A model generated the notes under the pieces. The model saw only the letters and a list, made by a program, of their open reading frames with translations, was not told where the DNA came from and did no database searches. Shown here piece after piece: positions 1 through 14,100 of a stretch of DNA of 64,000 bases. The first letter of the stretch is position 1; each line of letters opens with the position of its first letter. The stretch covers positions 25,332,452-25,396,451 of the forward strand of contig OX104124.1 in the NCBI GenBank assembly GCA_944474755.1, given 5' to 3'. The DNA is from Limnoperna fortunei. Taxonomy: Eukaryota; Mollusca; Bivalvia; Mytilida; Modiolidae. The position numbers and the translations under genes were made by a program.

Positions 1-3000
1 GGTATCAGAGAAGGACCCGCTGCTATAGTTAAATAATAAACAGTGGTGTTAGGCATCAGAGAAGGACCCGCTAATGATTAAATAATAAACAGTGGTGTAA
101 GGCATCAGAGTAGGACCCGCAACTATAGTTAAATAATAAACATTGGTGAATGGCATCAGAGAAGGACCCAGTACTAGTTAAATAATAAACAGTGGTGTTA
201 GGTATCAGAGTAGGACCCGCTACTATAGTTAAAAAATAAACTGTGGTGTTAGGCATCAGAGTAGGACCCGCTACTATAGTTAAATAATAAACAGTGGTGT
301 AAGGCATCAGAGTAGGACCCGCAATTATAGTTAAATAATAAACATTGGTGAACGGTATCAGAGAAGGACCCGGTACTAGTTAAATAATAAACAGTGGTGT
401 TAGGTATCAGAGTAGGACCCGCTACTATAGTTAAATAATAAACAGTGGTGTTAGGTATCAGAGAAGGACCCGCTACTATAGTTAAATAATAAACAGTGGT
501 GTTAGGCATCAGAGTAGGACCCGCTACTATAGTTAAATAATAAACAGTGGTGTTAGGCATCAGACAAGGACCCGCTAATGGTTAAATAATAAACAGTGGT
601 GTTAGGCATCAGAAAAGGAACCGCTACTAGTCAGATAATAAACAGTGGTGTTAGGCATCAGAGAAGGAACCGCTACTAGTTACATAATAAACAGTGGTGT
701 TAGGCATCAGAGTAGACCCGCTATACTAGTTAAATAATAAACAGTGGTGTTAGGCATCAGAGAAGGACCCGCTACTATAGTTAAATAATAAACAGTGGTG
801 TTCTGTATCAGAGAAGGACCCGCTACTATAGTTAAATAATAAACAGTGGTGTTAGTGATCAGAGAATGACCCGCTACTAGTTAGATAATAAACCAGTGGT
901 GTTAGGTATCAGAGAAGGACCCACTACTATAGTTAAATAATAAACAGTGGTGTTCTGTATCAGAGAAGGACCCGCTACTATAGTTAAATAATAAACAGTG
1001 GTGTTAGTGATCAGAGAAGGACCCGCTACTAGTTAGATAATAAACACTGGTGTTAGGCATCAGAGAAGGACCCGGTACTATAGTTAAATAATAAACAGTG
1101 GTGTAAGGCATCAGAGAAGGACCCGGTACTACAGTTAATTAATAAACAGTGGTGTTAGGCATTAGAGAAGGACCCGCTAATGGTTAAATAATAAACAGTG
1201 GTGTTAGGCATCAGAGAAGGAACCGCTACTAGTTAGATAATAAACAGTGGTGTTAGGCATCAGAGAAGGAACCGCTCCTAGTTAGATAATAAACAGTGGT
1301 GTTAGGCATCAGAGTAGACCCGCTACTAGTTAAATAATAAACAGTGGTGTTAGGTATCAGAGAAGGACCCGCTGCTATAGTTAAATAATAAACAGTGGTG
1401 TTAGGCATCAGAGAAGGACCCGCTACAAGTTAACTAATAAACAGTGGTGTTAGGCATCAGAGAAGGACCCGCTAATGGTTAAATAATAAACAGTGGTGTA
1501 AGGCATCAAAGTAGGACCCGGTACTACAATTAAATAATAAACAGTGGTGTTAGGCATCAGAGTAGGACCCGCTACTATAGTTAAATAATAAACAGTGGTG
1601 TTAGGCATCAGAGAAGAACCCGCTATTGCTAAAATAATAAACAGTGTTGTAAGGCATCAGAAAAAGACCCGCTACTAGTTAAATAATAAACAGTGGTGTT
1701 AGGCATCAGAGAAGAACCCGCTATTGCTAAAATAATAAACAGTGTTGTAAGGCATCAGAAAAAGACCCGCTACTAGTTAAATAATAAACAGTGGTGTTAG
1801 GCATCAGAGTAGGACCCGCTACTATAGTTAAATAATAAACAGTGGTGTTAGGTATCAGAGAAGGACCCGGTACTACAGTTAAATAATAAACAGTGGTGTT
1901 AGGCATCAGAGAAGGACCCGGTACTATAGTTAAATAATAAACAGTGGTGTTAGGCATCAGAGAAGGAACCGCTACTAGTCAGATAATAAACAGTGGTGTT
2001 AGGCATCAGAGAAGGAACCGCTACTAGTTAGATAATAAACAGTGGTGTTAGGCATCAGAGTAGACCCGCTATACTAGTTAAATAATAAACAGTGGTGTTA
2101 GGCATCAGAGAAGGACCCGCTACTAGTTAGATAATAAACAGTGGTGTTAGGTATCAGAGAAGGACCCACTACTATAGTTAAATAATAAACAGTGGTGTTA
2201 GGCATCAGTGTAGGACCCGCTACTATAGTTAAATAATAAACAGTGGTGTTAGGCATCAGAGAAGGACCCGCTAATATAGTTAAATAATAAACAGTGGTGT
2301 ATGGTATCAGAGAAGGACCCGGTACTAGTTAAATAATAAACAGTGGTGTATGGCATCAGAGTAGGACCCGCTACTATAGTTAAATAATAAACAGTGGTGT
2401 AAGGCATCAGAGAAGGACCCGGTACTACAGTTAAATAATAAACAGTGGTGTTAGGCATCAGAGAAGGACCCGCTATTGCTAAAATAATAAACAGTGTTGT
2501 AATGCATCAGAAAAGGACCCGCTAATGGTTAAATAATAAACAGTGGTGTTAGGCATCAGAGAAGGAACCGCTACTAGTCAGATAATAAACAGTGGTGTTA
2601 GGCATCAGAGAAGGAACCGCTACTAGTTATATAATAAACAGTGGTGTTAGGCATCAGAGTAGACCCGCTATACTAGTTAAATAATAAACAGTGGTGTTAG
2701 GCATCAGAGTAGACCCGCTACTAGTTAAATAATAAACAATGGTGTTAGGTATCAGAGAAGGACCCGCTGCTATAGTTAAATAATAAACAGTGGTGTTAGG
2801 CATCAGAGAAGGACCCGCTAATGGTTAAATAATAAACAGTGGTGTAAGGCATCAGAGTAGGACCCGCTACTATAGTTAAATAATAAACAGTATTGTAAGG
2901 CATCAGAGTAGGACCCGCAACTATAGTTAAATAATAAACATTGGTGAATGGCATCAGAGAAGGACCCAGTACTAGTTAAATAATAAACAGTGGTGTTAGG

Positions 3001-6000
3001 TATCAGAGTAGGACCCGCTACTATAGTTAAATAATAAACAGTGGTGTTAGGCATCAGAGAAGGAACCGCTACTAGTTAGATAATAAACAGTGGTGTTAGG
3101 CATCAGAGAAGGAACCGCTCCTAGTTAGATAATAAACAGTGGTGTTAGGCATCAGAGTAGACCCGCTACTAGTTAAATAATAAACAGTGGTGTTAGGTAT
3201 CAGAGAAGGACCCGCTGCTATAGTTAAATAATAAACAGTGGTGTTAGGCATCAGAGAAGGACCCGCTACAAGTTAACTAATAAACAGTGGTGTTAGGCAT
3301 CAGAGAAGGACCCGCTAATGGTTAAATAATAAACAGTGGTGTAAGGCATCAGAGTAGGACCCGGTACTACAATTAAATAATAAACAGTGGTGTTAGGCAT
3401 CAGAGTAGGACCCGCTACTATAGTTAAATAATAAACAGTGGTGTTAGGCATCAGAGAAGAACCCGCTATTGCTAAAATAATAAACAGTGTTGTAAGGCAT
3501 CAGAAAAAGACCCGCTACTAGTTAAATAATAAACAGTGGTGTTAGGCATCAGAGAAGAACCCGCTATTGCTAAAATAATAAACAGTGTTGTAAGGCATCA
3601 GAAAAAGACCCGCTACTAGTTAAATAATAAACAGTGGTGTTAGGCATCAGAGTAGGACCCGCTACTATAGTTAAATAATAAACAGTGGTGTTAGGCATCA
3701 GAGAAGGACCCGGTACTACAGTTAAATAATAAACAGTGGTGTTAGGCATCAGAGAAGGACCCGGTACTATAGTTAAATAATAAACAGTGGTGTTAGGCAT
3801 CAGAGAAGGAACCGCTACTAGTCAGATAATAAACAGTGGTGTTAGGCATCAGAGAAGGAACCGCTACTAGTTAGATAATAAACAGTGGTGTTAGGCATCA
3901 GAGTAGACCCGCTATACTAGTTAAATAATAAACAGTGGTGTTAGGCATCAGAGAAGGACCCGCTACTAGTTAGATAATAAACAGTGGTGTTAGGTATCAG
4001 AGAAGGACCCACTACTATAGTTAAATAATAAACAGTGGTGTTAGGCATCAGTGTAGGACCCGCTACTAAAGTTAAATAATAAACAGTGGTGTTAGGCATC
4101 AGAGAAGGACCCGCTAATATAGTTAAATAATAAACAGTGGTGTATGGTATCAGAGAAGGACCCGGTACTAGTTAAATAATAAACAGTGGTGTATGGCATC
4201 AGAGTAGGACCCGCTACTATAGTTAAATAATAAACAGTGGTGTAAGGCATCAGAGAAGGACCCGGTACTACAGTTAAATAATAAACAGTGGTGTTAGGCA
4301 TCAGAGAAGGACCCGCTATTGCTAAAATAATAAACAGTGTTGTAATGCATCAGAAAAGGACCCGCTAATGGTTAAATAATAAACAGTGGTGTTAGGCATC
4401 AGAGAAGGAACCGCTACTAGTCAGATAATAAACAGTGGTGTTAGGCATCAGAGAAGGAACCGCTACTAGTTATATAATAAACAGTGGTGTTAGGCATCAG
4501 AGTAGACCCGCTATACTAGTTAAATAATAAACTGTGGTGTTAGGCATCAGAGTAGGACCCGCTACTATAGTTAAATAATAAATAGTGGTGTAAGGCATCA
4601 GAGTAGGACCCGCAATTATAGTTAAATAATAAACATTGGTGAACTGTATCAGAGAAGGACCCGGTACTAGTTAAATAATAAACAGTGGTGTTAGGCATCA
4701 GAGAAGGACCCGCTAATATAGTTAAATAATAAACAGTGGTGTATGGTATCAGAGAAGGACCCGGTACTAGTTAAATAATAAACAGTGGTGTATGGCATCA
4801 GAGTAGGACCCGCTACTATAGTTAAATAATAAACAGTGGTGTAAGGCATCAGAGAAGGACCCGGTACTACAGTTAAATAATAAACAGTGGTGTTAGGCAT
4901 CAGAGAAGGACCCGCTATTGCTAAAATAATAAACAGTGTTGTAATGCATCAGAAAAGGACCCGCTAATGGTTAAATAATAAACAGTGGTGTTAGGCATCA
5001 GAGAAGGAACCGCTACTAGTCAGATAATAAACAGTGGTGTTAGGCATCAGAGAAGGAACCGCTACTAGTTATATAATAAACAGTGGTGTTAGGCATCAGA
5101 GTAGACCCGCTATACTAGTTAAATAATAAACAGTGGTGTTAGGCATCAGAGTAGACCCGCTACTAGTTAAATAATAAACAATGGTGTTAGGTATCAGAGA
5201 AGGACCCGCTGCTATAGTTAAATAATAAACAGTGGTGTTAGGCATCAGAGAAGGACCCGCTAATGGTTAAATAATAAACAGTGGTGTAAGGCATCAGAGT
5301 AGGACCCGCTACTATAGTTAAATAATAAACAGTATTGTAAGGCATCAGAGTAGGACCCGCAACTATAGTTAAATAATAAACATTGGTGAATGGCATCAGA
5401 GAAGGACCCAGTACTAGTTAAATAATAAACAGTGGTGTTAGGTATCAGAGTAGGACCCGCTACTATAGTTAAAAAATAAACTGTGGTGTTAGGCATCAGA
5501 GTAGGACCCGCTACTATAGTTAAATAATAAACAGTGGTGTAAGGCATCAGAGTAGGACCCGCAATTATAGTTAAATAATAAACATTGGTGAACGGTATCA
5601 GAGAAGGACCCGGTACTAGTTAAATAATAAACAGTGGTGTTAGGTATCAGAGTAGGACCCGCTACTATAGTTAAATAATAAACAGTGGTGTTAGGTATCA
5701 GAGAAGGACCCGCTACTATAGTTAAATAATAAACAGTGGTGTTAGGCATCAGAGTAGGACCCGCTACTATAGTTAAATAATAAACAGTGGTGTTAGGCAT
5801 CAGAAAAGGAACCGCTACTAGTCAGATAATAAACAGTGGTGTTAGGCATCAGAGAAGGAACCGCTACTAGTTACATAATAAACAGTGGTGTTAGGCATCA
5901 GAGTAGACCCGCTATACTAGTTAAATAATAAACAGTGGTGTTAGGCATCAGAGAAGGACCCGCTACTATAGTTAAATAATAAACAGTGGTGTTCTGTATC

Positions 6001-9000
6001 AGAGAAGGACCCGCTACTATAGTTAAATAATAAACAGTGGTGTTAGTGATCAGAGAAGGACCCGCTACTAGTTAGATAATAAACCAGTGGTGTTAGGCAT
6101 CAGAGAAGGACCCACTACTATAGTTAAATAATAAACAGTGGTGTTCTGTATCAGAGAAGGACCCGCTACTATAGTTAAATAATAAACAGTGGTGTTAGTG
6201 ATCAGAGAAGGACCCGCTACTAGTTAGATAATAAACACTGGTGTTAGGCATCAGAGAAGGACCCGGTACTATAGTTAAATAATAAACAGTGGTGTAAGGC
6301 ATCAGAGAAGGACCCGGTACTACAGTTAATTAATAAACAGTGGTGTTAGGCATTAGAGAAGGACCCGCTAATGGTTAAATAATAAACAGTGGTGTTAGGC
6401 ATCAGAGAAGGAACCGCTACTAGTTAGATAATAAACAGTGGTGTTAGGCATCAGAGAAGGAACCGCTCCTAGTTAGATAATAAACAGTGGTGTTAGGCAT
6501 CAGAGTAGACCCGCTACTAGTTAAATAATAAACAGTGGTGTTAGGTATCAGAGAAGGACCCGCTGCTATAGTTAAATAATAAACAGTGGTGTTAGGCATC
6601 AGAGAAGGACCCGCTACAAGTTAACTAATAAACAGTGGTGTTAGGCATCAGAGAAGGACCCGCTAATGGTTAAATAATAAACAGTGGTGTAAGGCATCAG
6701 AGTAGGACCCGGTACTACAATTAAATAATAAACAGTGGTGTTAGGCATCAGAGTAGGACCCGCTACTATAGTTAAATAATAAACAGTGGTGTTAGGCATC
6801 AGAGAAGAACCCGCTATTGCTAAAATAATAAACAGTGTTGTAAGGCATCAGAAAAAGACCCGCTACTAGTTAAATAATAAACAGTGGTGTTAGGCATCAG
6901 AGAAGAACCCGCTATTGCTAAAATAATAAACAGTGTTGTAAGGCATCAGAGTAGGACCCGCTACTAGTTAAATAATAAACAGTGGTGTTAGGCATCAGAG
7001 TAGGACCCGCTACTATAGTTAAATAATAAACAGTGGTGTTAGGTATCAGAGAAGGACCCGGTACTACAGTTAAATAATAAACAGTGGTGTTAGGCATCAG
7101 AGAAGGACCCGGTACTATAGTTAAATAATAAACAGTGGTGTTAGGCATCAGAGAAGGAACCGCTACTAGTCAGATAATAAACAGTGGTGTTAGGCATCAG
7201 AGAAGGAACCGCTACTAGTTAGATAATAAACAGTGGTGTTAGGCATCAGAGTAGACCCGCTATACTAGTTAAATAATAAACAGTGGTGTTAGGCATCAGA
7301 GAAGGACCCGCTACTAGTTAGATAATAAACAGTGGTGTTAGGTATCAGAGAAGGACCCACTACTATAGTTAAATAATAAACAGTGGTGTTAGGCATCAGT
7401 GTAGGACCCGCTACTATAGTTAAATAATAAACAGTGGTGTTAGGCATCAGAGAAGGACCCGCTACTACAGTTAAATAATAAACAGTGGTGTATGGTATCA
7501 GAGAAGGACCCGGTACTAGTTAAATAATAAACAGTGGTGTATGGCATCAGAGTAGGACCCGCTACTATAGTTAAATAATAAACAGTGGTGTAAGGCATCA
7601 GAGAAGGACCCGGTACTACAGTTAAATAATAAACAGTGGTGTTAGGCATCAGAGAAGGACCCGCTATTGCTAAAATAATAAACAGTGTTGTAATGCATCA
7701 GAAAAGGACCCGCTAATGGTTAAATAATAAACAGTGGTGTTAGGCATCAGAGAAGGAACCGCTACTAGTTAAATAATAAACAGTGGTGTTAGGTATCAGA
7801 GTAGACCCGCTATACTAGTTAAATAATAAACAGTGTTGTTAGGCATCAGAGAAGGACCCGCTACTAGTTAGATAATAAACAGTGGTGTTAGGTATCAGAG
7901 AAGGACCCACTACTATAGTTAAATAATAAACAGTGGTGTTCGGTATCAGAGAAGGACCCGCTACTATAGTTAAATAATAAACAGTGGTGTTAGTGATCAG
8001 AGAAGGACCCGCTACTAGTTAGATAATAAACAGTGGTGTTAGGCATCAGAGAAGGACCCGCTACTATAGTTAAATAATAAACAGTGGTGTATGGCATCAG
8101 AGTAGGACCCACTACTAGTTAAATAATAAACAGTGGTGTTAGGTATCAGAGAAGGACCCGCTACTAGTTAAATAATAAACAGTGGTGTTAGGTATCAGAG
8201 AAGGACCCGCTACTATAGTTAAATAATAAACAGTGGTGTTATGCATCAGAGAAAGACCCGCTACTGGTTAGATAATAAACAGCGGTGTTAGGTATCAGAG
8301 AAGGACGCACTACTATAGTTAAATAATAAACAGTGGTGTTCGGTATCAGAGAAGGACCCGCTACTATAGTTAAATAATAAACAGTGGTGTTAGTGATCAG
8401 AGAAGGACCCGCTACTAGTTAGATAATAAACAGTGGTGTTAGGCATCGGTGAAGGACCCGCTACTAGTTAAATAATAAACAGTGGTGTTAGGCATCAGAG
8501 GAGGACCCGCTACTATAGTTAAACAATAAACAGTGGTGTTAGGTATCAGAGAAGGACCCGCTACTATAGTTAAACAATAAACAGTGGTGTTAGGTATCAG
8601 AGAAGGAACCTCTACCATAGTTAAACAATAAACAGTGGTGTTAGGTATCAGAGGAGGAACCGCTACTAGTTAACTAATAAACAGTGATGTTAGGTGTCAG
8701 AGAAGGACCCGCTACTATAGTTAAATAATAAACAGTGGTGTTAGGTATCAGATAATTAACCGCTACTAGTTAACAAATAAACAGTGGTGTTAGGTATCAG
8801 AGAAGGAACCGCTACTAGTTAACTAATAAACAGTGGTGTTAGGCATCAGAGAAGGAATCGCTATTAGTTAAATAATAAACAGTGGTGTTAGTGATCAGAG
8901 TAGGACCCGCTACTAGTTAAATAATAAACAGTGGTGTTAGGCATCAGAGAAGGAATCGCTATTATTTAAATAATAAACAGTGGTGTTAGTGATCAGAGTA

Positions 9001-9482
9001 GGACCCGCTACTGGTTAAATAATAAACAATGGTGTTGGGCATCAGAGTAGGACCCGCTAGTGGTTAAATAATAAACCGTGGTGTTGACATCAGAGAAAGA
9101 CCCGCTAGTGCAAAACAATGGCGTTAGGCATTAGAGAAGGACCCGCTACTATAGTTAAATAATAAACAGTGGAGTTAGGCATGAGAGAGGGACTCGCTAC
9201 TAGTTAAATAATAAACAATGGTGTTAGGCATCAGAGTAGGACCCGCTAGTGGTTAAATAATAAACCGTGGTGTTGACATCAGAGAAGGACCCGCTACTAG
9301 TTAAATAATAAACAGTGGTGTTAGGCATCAGAGTAGGACCCGCTAATAGTTAAATAATAAACAGTGGTGTTAGGCTTCAGAGTTGGACCCGCTACTAGTT
9401 AGACAATATTCAGTGGTGTTAGACATCAGAGAGTAGTTTTTGGCAACAGAGAAGAACCCGCTAATGGTTGAATAATAAACTA
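1..9482. repeat. Minisatellite array A, about 51-bp unit, higher-order structure
   Basis: Roughly 185 head-to-tail copies of a 48-52 bp unit built from the blocks GGCATCAGAGAAGGACCCGC, CTACTATAGTT, AAATAATAAAC and AGTGGTGTTA. Variant units (AAGGAACCGC, GTAGACCCGC, TAATGGTT, GTTGTAAGG) recur in fixed order, so the array is made of larger duplicated blocks: offsets of 1843 bp (1727 to 3570, 2249 to 4092), 599 bp (4092 to 4691) and about 5.2 kb (249 to 5489, 1727 to 6918). Units become more degenerate from about 8600 to 9482, the right edge. The left edge lies outside the window. Small open frames on the minus strand (repeating PNTTVYYLT) follow from the unit length and are not taken as genes. 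Confidence 0.97.
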
Positions 9483-10326
9483 TTCCATTATGCTGACTTG
9501 TCTAGAAGCTTCACGTTGAGGTGTATTCCATAAGGCCGTCTATAGTCTCACAGCTTTACGTTTAGGTCTAATCTACATTATACTAGGTCAACTATTGTGT
9601 GGAAGCTGTACGGTTGATTCTATATCATTTGGCAAATATTCTCTAGTAGCAACAGTTTTGAGTCCCTTCTATTAGGCTGATGAATCCTGGAAGAAACTCG
9701 ATTTAAATACTACATTTTACAAGTCCTGTATATGATGTCGAAAGTCTATCACGTGAACCAAAAAAGAGGTACAAACAAAAAAAACTATATATAGCTGATG
9801 GGGCAATTTCGAAATTTTATTACAAAACCAATGTGATTGAAATACTTCGAATGCTCCAAGCTGCATTTTTTTGTATTCAACAGTCGGCGATAATCTTTGT
9901 TAATATAATATACTCAATTCATGTTTATAGTCATATTTTTCACAAAAGAAATCCTGGCATGAAAACCATTACCCAACAAGGAACCTTACATCCCTTGTAT
10001 GTTTGTTGCATTTTATTTATTTATTTTTTTATTATTATTATAATTTTTTTGTGGTCAAGATAAACATTTGTTTCATTTCCATCCGGTCCAATTATTCATT
10101 AACATAGAATTTTAACGTGTAATTTATACGTAATTACAACAATAAAGAAAATTCTAATATGATGTCCTTTATAACGACAAACGATATATTACCGATATAA
10201 CCCTACTACGCACACGCGCAATGCGACGTAACGTGACCAGAGGTTTTACGACTTCACAATATTATCGTCTGAATTTTGAAGTTATTATTAAAATTAAGTC
10301 AATAAATAAGACATACTGAGGACACG

Positions 10327-10554
10327 CTATGTAAAATATTCAATAAATGTTTGGTTAAAGTGTACTTTGTACACCATGCATTGCAAACTTGGAAGGATTT
10401 CTTGACCATTATGAAAATTGTGGCTAAAATCATCGCTTAATAGTGGCCCGCTTGAATCGGAAAACAGGGTTTTACAATATTGTAATAATTCATTCATATT
10501 TTCTACCTCGCTCTCGCTATGTAAAAAATAACGGAATATAAAGGTCCAGTCCAT
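10327..10554 (-). CDS. Unassigned small open frame, doubtful
   Basis: A 75-residue frame starting MDWTFIFRYF with an acidic middle (SESEVENMNE) and no repeats. I do not recognise it. It has no neighbouring partner gene, no membrane segment and no motif. It could be a chance frame, an exon fragment or a decayed transposon piece. It is listed only because its composition looks less random than the other short frames nearby. Confidence 0.12.
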   Translation of the reverse strand: MDWTFIFRYFLHSESEVENMNELLQYCKTLFSDSSGPLLSDDFSHNFHNGQEILPSLQCMVYKVHFNQTFIEYFT

Positions 10555-10811
10555 TTGTAAATGAGTACAACAATATACCCCTCATGAATTATTTCTTAAT
10601 TTAGTAACATATTTTTTACCAATAAATTAAATTATGTATTATATTTCGACATTTTTTTTCGTTTTGACAGTTTTACTAGATCCAGTTCTGTTCAAATTTA
10701 TTTCCAATTTATCAAAGATTATCGTTTGGTTGAACACAACCAAATATGATGATACCATATCACATTGACACTCAAAGATTCATTATCATTGAAATCAAGA
10801 CTCAACTTACT

Positions 10812-10900
10812 ACTGGCCTACTGATATGCACGGATGCTATACATGTCAGCGTACTACTAGCCTACTGATATGCACGGATGCTATACATGTCAGCTTAAAG
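10812..10900. repeat. Short tandem duplication, about 46-bp unit
   Basis: Two nearly identical adjacent copies of a segment containing GCCTACTGATATGCACGGAT followed by GCTATACATGTCAGC. It lies about 300 bp upstream of the claudin-like start codon. Confidence 0.85.
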
Positions 10901-11189
10901 AGAATTTCTTAAATCTAAAACTTTGTCCAGTTACACAAAATTCGCTGAAAGAGAGATTTTGCTGTTCAGCAAACTTTATGTCAAGATTATGATTTATGGT
11001 TAAGTAAATCTTAGCCAGTCGATAAATACAAGATGAGTGTTGCACTACTACTCTTTAGTTTTAAGTGTGGAAAAGTGCAGACTGAACGTAATTAATATAT
11101 ATGTTAAAGGCGTCGAAACACACTTCTCAATACGCACTTGTTACTTCGGACATTAATTACAATTAACGATTGAATCTCCCGACGATAAA

Positions 11190-14100
11190 ATGGGTCTTAA
11201 AGATGCCGCTTTAGCCACCAAGTTAGGTCTTATGTTTATTTTGATCGGATTTATCGTCCATATTATTGGATTTGGCGCCCCATACTGGCAGGTCGTTGGA
11301 AGTAAATATAAAGGACTGTGGCAGGACTGTTCAAATGTTTGCAGCAAGATAGATATAGACGATTTTACCAAACTTGGATGTAAGTTTTTTTTAAATTAAT
11401 GAGCTACCAAAGATTGACTTCTGGAACAAATCTGAGTCTAAAAGTTTTTCGCAGCAAAATCAAGCTTACTATTGAGTCAAAAATCAAGCCCTACAGTTTT
11501 AACATTCTATATTAATAAAAGCCATGCCTGTTTCTGATCAATGTTGGATAGGACTGAATTCTCATTCGAACAGAAGTTTACTTTCGTACAATTTTCATTC
11601 CTAAGAAGACACATTCAACAGGCACCGAGGAGCTGTGTGCATAGTATATGTCAGGATCGTTCGATATCACGCACTGATATTGTAATTGTTAAAATTAATG
11701 TCAGTAATTACAAAAATGCTAATGTTTTCTAAAAAATTCTAATGTTTTTTTTTAATTCAAAGCAGTGTTGACTTATTCGAATTTCGCACAATTCTATAGA
11801 ATTTTTGTGTCAAAAAGCAAATAATCTTAATAATTTTGCATTTCAATATTTTCGGTTTGGACAACTTAACTCAAATTCTGTTGAACTAACAAATAATAAA
11901 GTTAATTATCAAAGTAACAATTGTCCCTTTTTAAATCTTTAATTGACGTTAAAAAATCAAAGAAAAATATCTGATAAAAGATACAATTATCTTTTTCTAG
12001 AACTAATTCCTCTCTTAGATGGTGATGTACCACTTCCAATCTAATGAACTTTAGAAGTACCCGCTCGGTAGATGTTAAACAACAAATCAATCAATCAGTT
12101 TAAACAAAATAAAATACTACGTTATCGTTATGTCAATAAAAGTGGCTTTTTATGTGACTCGTCCTTCTTAAATGCACAGTTACAGGCAAGTGTATATATT
12201 ATAATTCTCGTAGAACAAATATTACAGTATACTGTATAGAATTGCTGAGATTTACTCGAGACCCTCATCTGGATCTGTATTTTCAAGTAACTTAGCAACT
12301 CTGTCATCAACGGCTTGTCAACACCGAAATTGCGAATTCGAGACTAAACGCGCACAAAGTATGCTCAACTATATCTTTATTTGACAATGATTGCTAGTGG
12401 CAAAGTTGAAAGTTTCACCGGCTTCCTCCAATATAAACAGGACGCTCTGTGAAACAGCTGACACGTTGCTCATAAAGGCGTTTAACTACATTTTAACAAG
12501 CGTTCGTTATAAAAGGTCCAGCTAAATCTAGCCCGTGTAACATAGTCTATGCATTATTGTATAATCTAGACTGCAAACCTTTTATACTCGTGGAAACTAG
12601 TTTCCGTGTATAAAAGCAACATGTATGTGACTACTGCATGTCATAGACGTCTTTTTATTACTCACGCCGCCTTAAAGTGAAACTATTTGGTCGATAATGA
12701 TCAAGCTTTATCTATTAGATGGTTGTGTGTAAGGATATTTCCTCCACCAAAGGCTCTAGCACTATATTTCTACAGACAACACTACAGGAAAACGGTTCTC
12801 CGTTGCAATAGTTGGTGTCTAAGGAAATGACCACCGCTAACGACTCTGGTACTATATCTCTTCAGACAGCAATACAGGAAAACGGTTCTTTGTTCCGATA
12901 GTGGTGTCTAAGGAAATGACCTCCACTTACGACTCTGACACTATATCTCTTCAGATAACACTACAGGAAAACGGTTCTCCGTTCCAATAGTTGGTGTCTA
13001 AGGAAATGACCATCACTAACGACTCTAACATTATTTCTCCACAGACAGCAATACAGAAAAAGGGTTCTAACTTCCGATAGTGGTGTCTAAGGAAATGACC
13101 ACCACTAACGACTCTTACACTATATCTCGGCAGACAGCGATACAAGAAAACGAGGAATGACCTCCACTAACGACTCTGGTACTATATCTCTTCAGACAAC
13201 ACTACAGGAAAACGGTTCTCCGTTCCGATAGTGGTGTCTAAGGAAATGACGTCTACTAACGGCTCTAGCACTATATTTCTACAGACAACACTACAGGAAA
13301 ACGGTTCTCCGTTCCGATAGTGGTGTCTAAGGAAATAACCTCTACTAACGGCTCTATCACTATATTTCTACAGACAACACTACAGGAAAACGGTTTCCCG
13401 TTCCGATAGTGGTGTCTAAGGAAATGACAACCACTAACGATTTTTTGTTCCGATAGTGGTGTCTAAGGAATGACCTCCACTAACGGCTCTGACATTATAT
13501 CTCCAAAACAGCAATACAGGAAAACGGTTCTCCGTTCCGAAAGTTACTAAGGAATGACCTCCACTATCGACTCTGGCACTATATCTCTACAGACAACACT
13601 TATGAAAACCGTTCTGCGTAATAATAATATAATAATTATTTATCAAAATACGTATTTTGCTTAATTTTGATTTTTTTTCGGATTGTTTAAAAATACCCTA
13701 TGACATTCATTATTGATTAGCAAGACAACATTTGTGCATTTCTAAATTTGTTTTATTTTTGCAGTTGATAACTGGCTCCAAACTGTTAGAACATTTGAAT
13801 GTGTTGGTCTGATCGGATCTTTTGTGGTGATAGTATTTATTGGATTATACATCTGCGTTGGAAGTTGTTCCGGAAGGAAGTGCATCGCCATTTTGAACGT
13901 AATCTTGTGTTTTGCTACAGGTAATAATCTTGTGTTTTGCTAGTGGTAATGACTCCTATTTCTGAATGCATTTTTGTATATTTTCAGTCGCCTAAAAGAA
14001 ATTAATAAACAAAATAAAAAAGCACAAAATACTAAAATTCCTTAAGTTACCAAACGTTCGTTAAATCAGCTGCTATGTAATCATATTTTGATTGGATATG

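Larger units (their letters stand above)
9483..11189. other. Intergenic, mostly unique AT-rich sequence
   Basis: No convincing gene is visible. It contains the decaying edge of array A, a poly-T/ATT stretch near 10010-10050 and a short tandem duplication at 10812-10900. A 75-codon minus-strand frame at 10327-10554 has an acidic, protein-like composition but no recognisable domain. The promoter of the claudin-like gene should lie at the right end; no clear TATA box is evident. Confidence 0.6.
11380..13764 (+). other. Intron 1 of the claudin-like gene
   Basis: Bounded by GT at 11380 and AG at 13764. It contains a SINE 3' fragment (12412-12490) and the 88-bp minisatellite (12745-13617). The rest is AT-rich and featureless. 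Confidence 0.8.

Noticed and set aside
71..7649. Many 60-100 codon minus-strand frames with PNTTVYYLT repeats
   Set aside because: They are chance open frames of array A; start and stop positions follow the repeat and no expression signals are present.
1..9482. CRISPR-like repeat array
   Set aside because: Units abut head to tail with no unique spacers, unit length varies, and the window is clearly from an animal genome.
9833..10063. 76-codon plus-strand frame, hydrophobic end
   Set aside because: The hydrophobic end comes from a T-rich simple stretch; no motif or splice context.
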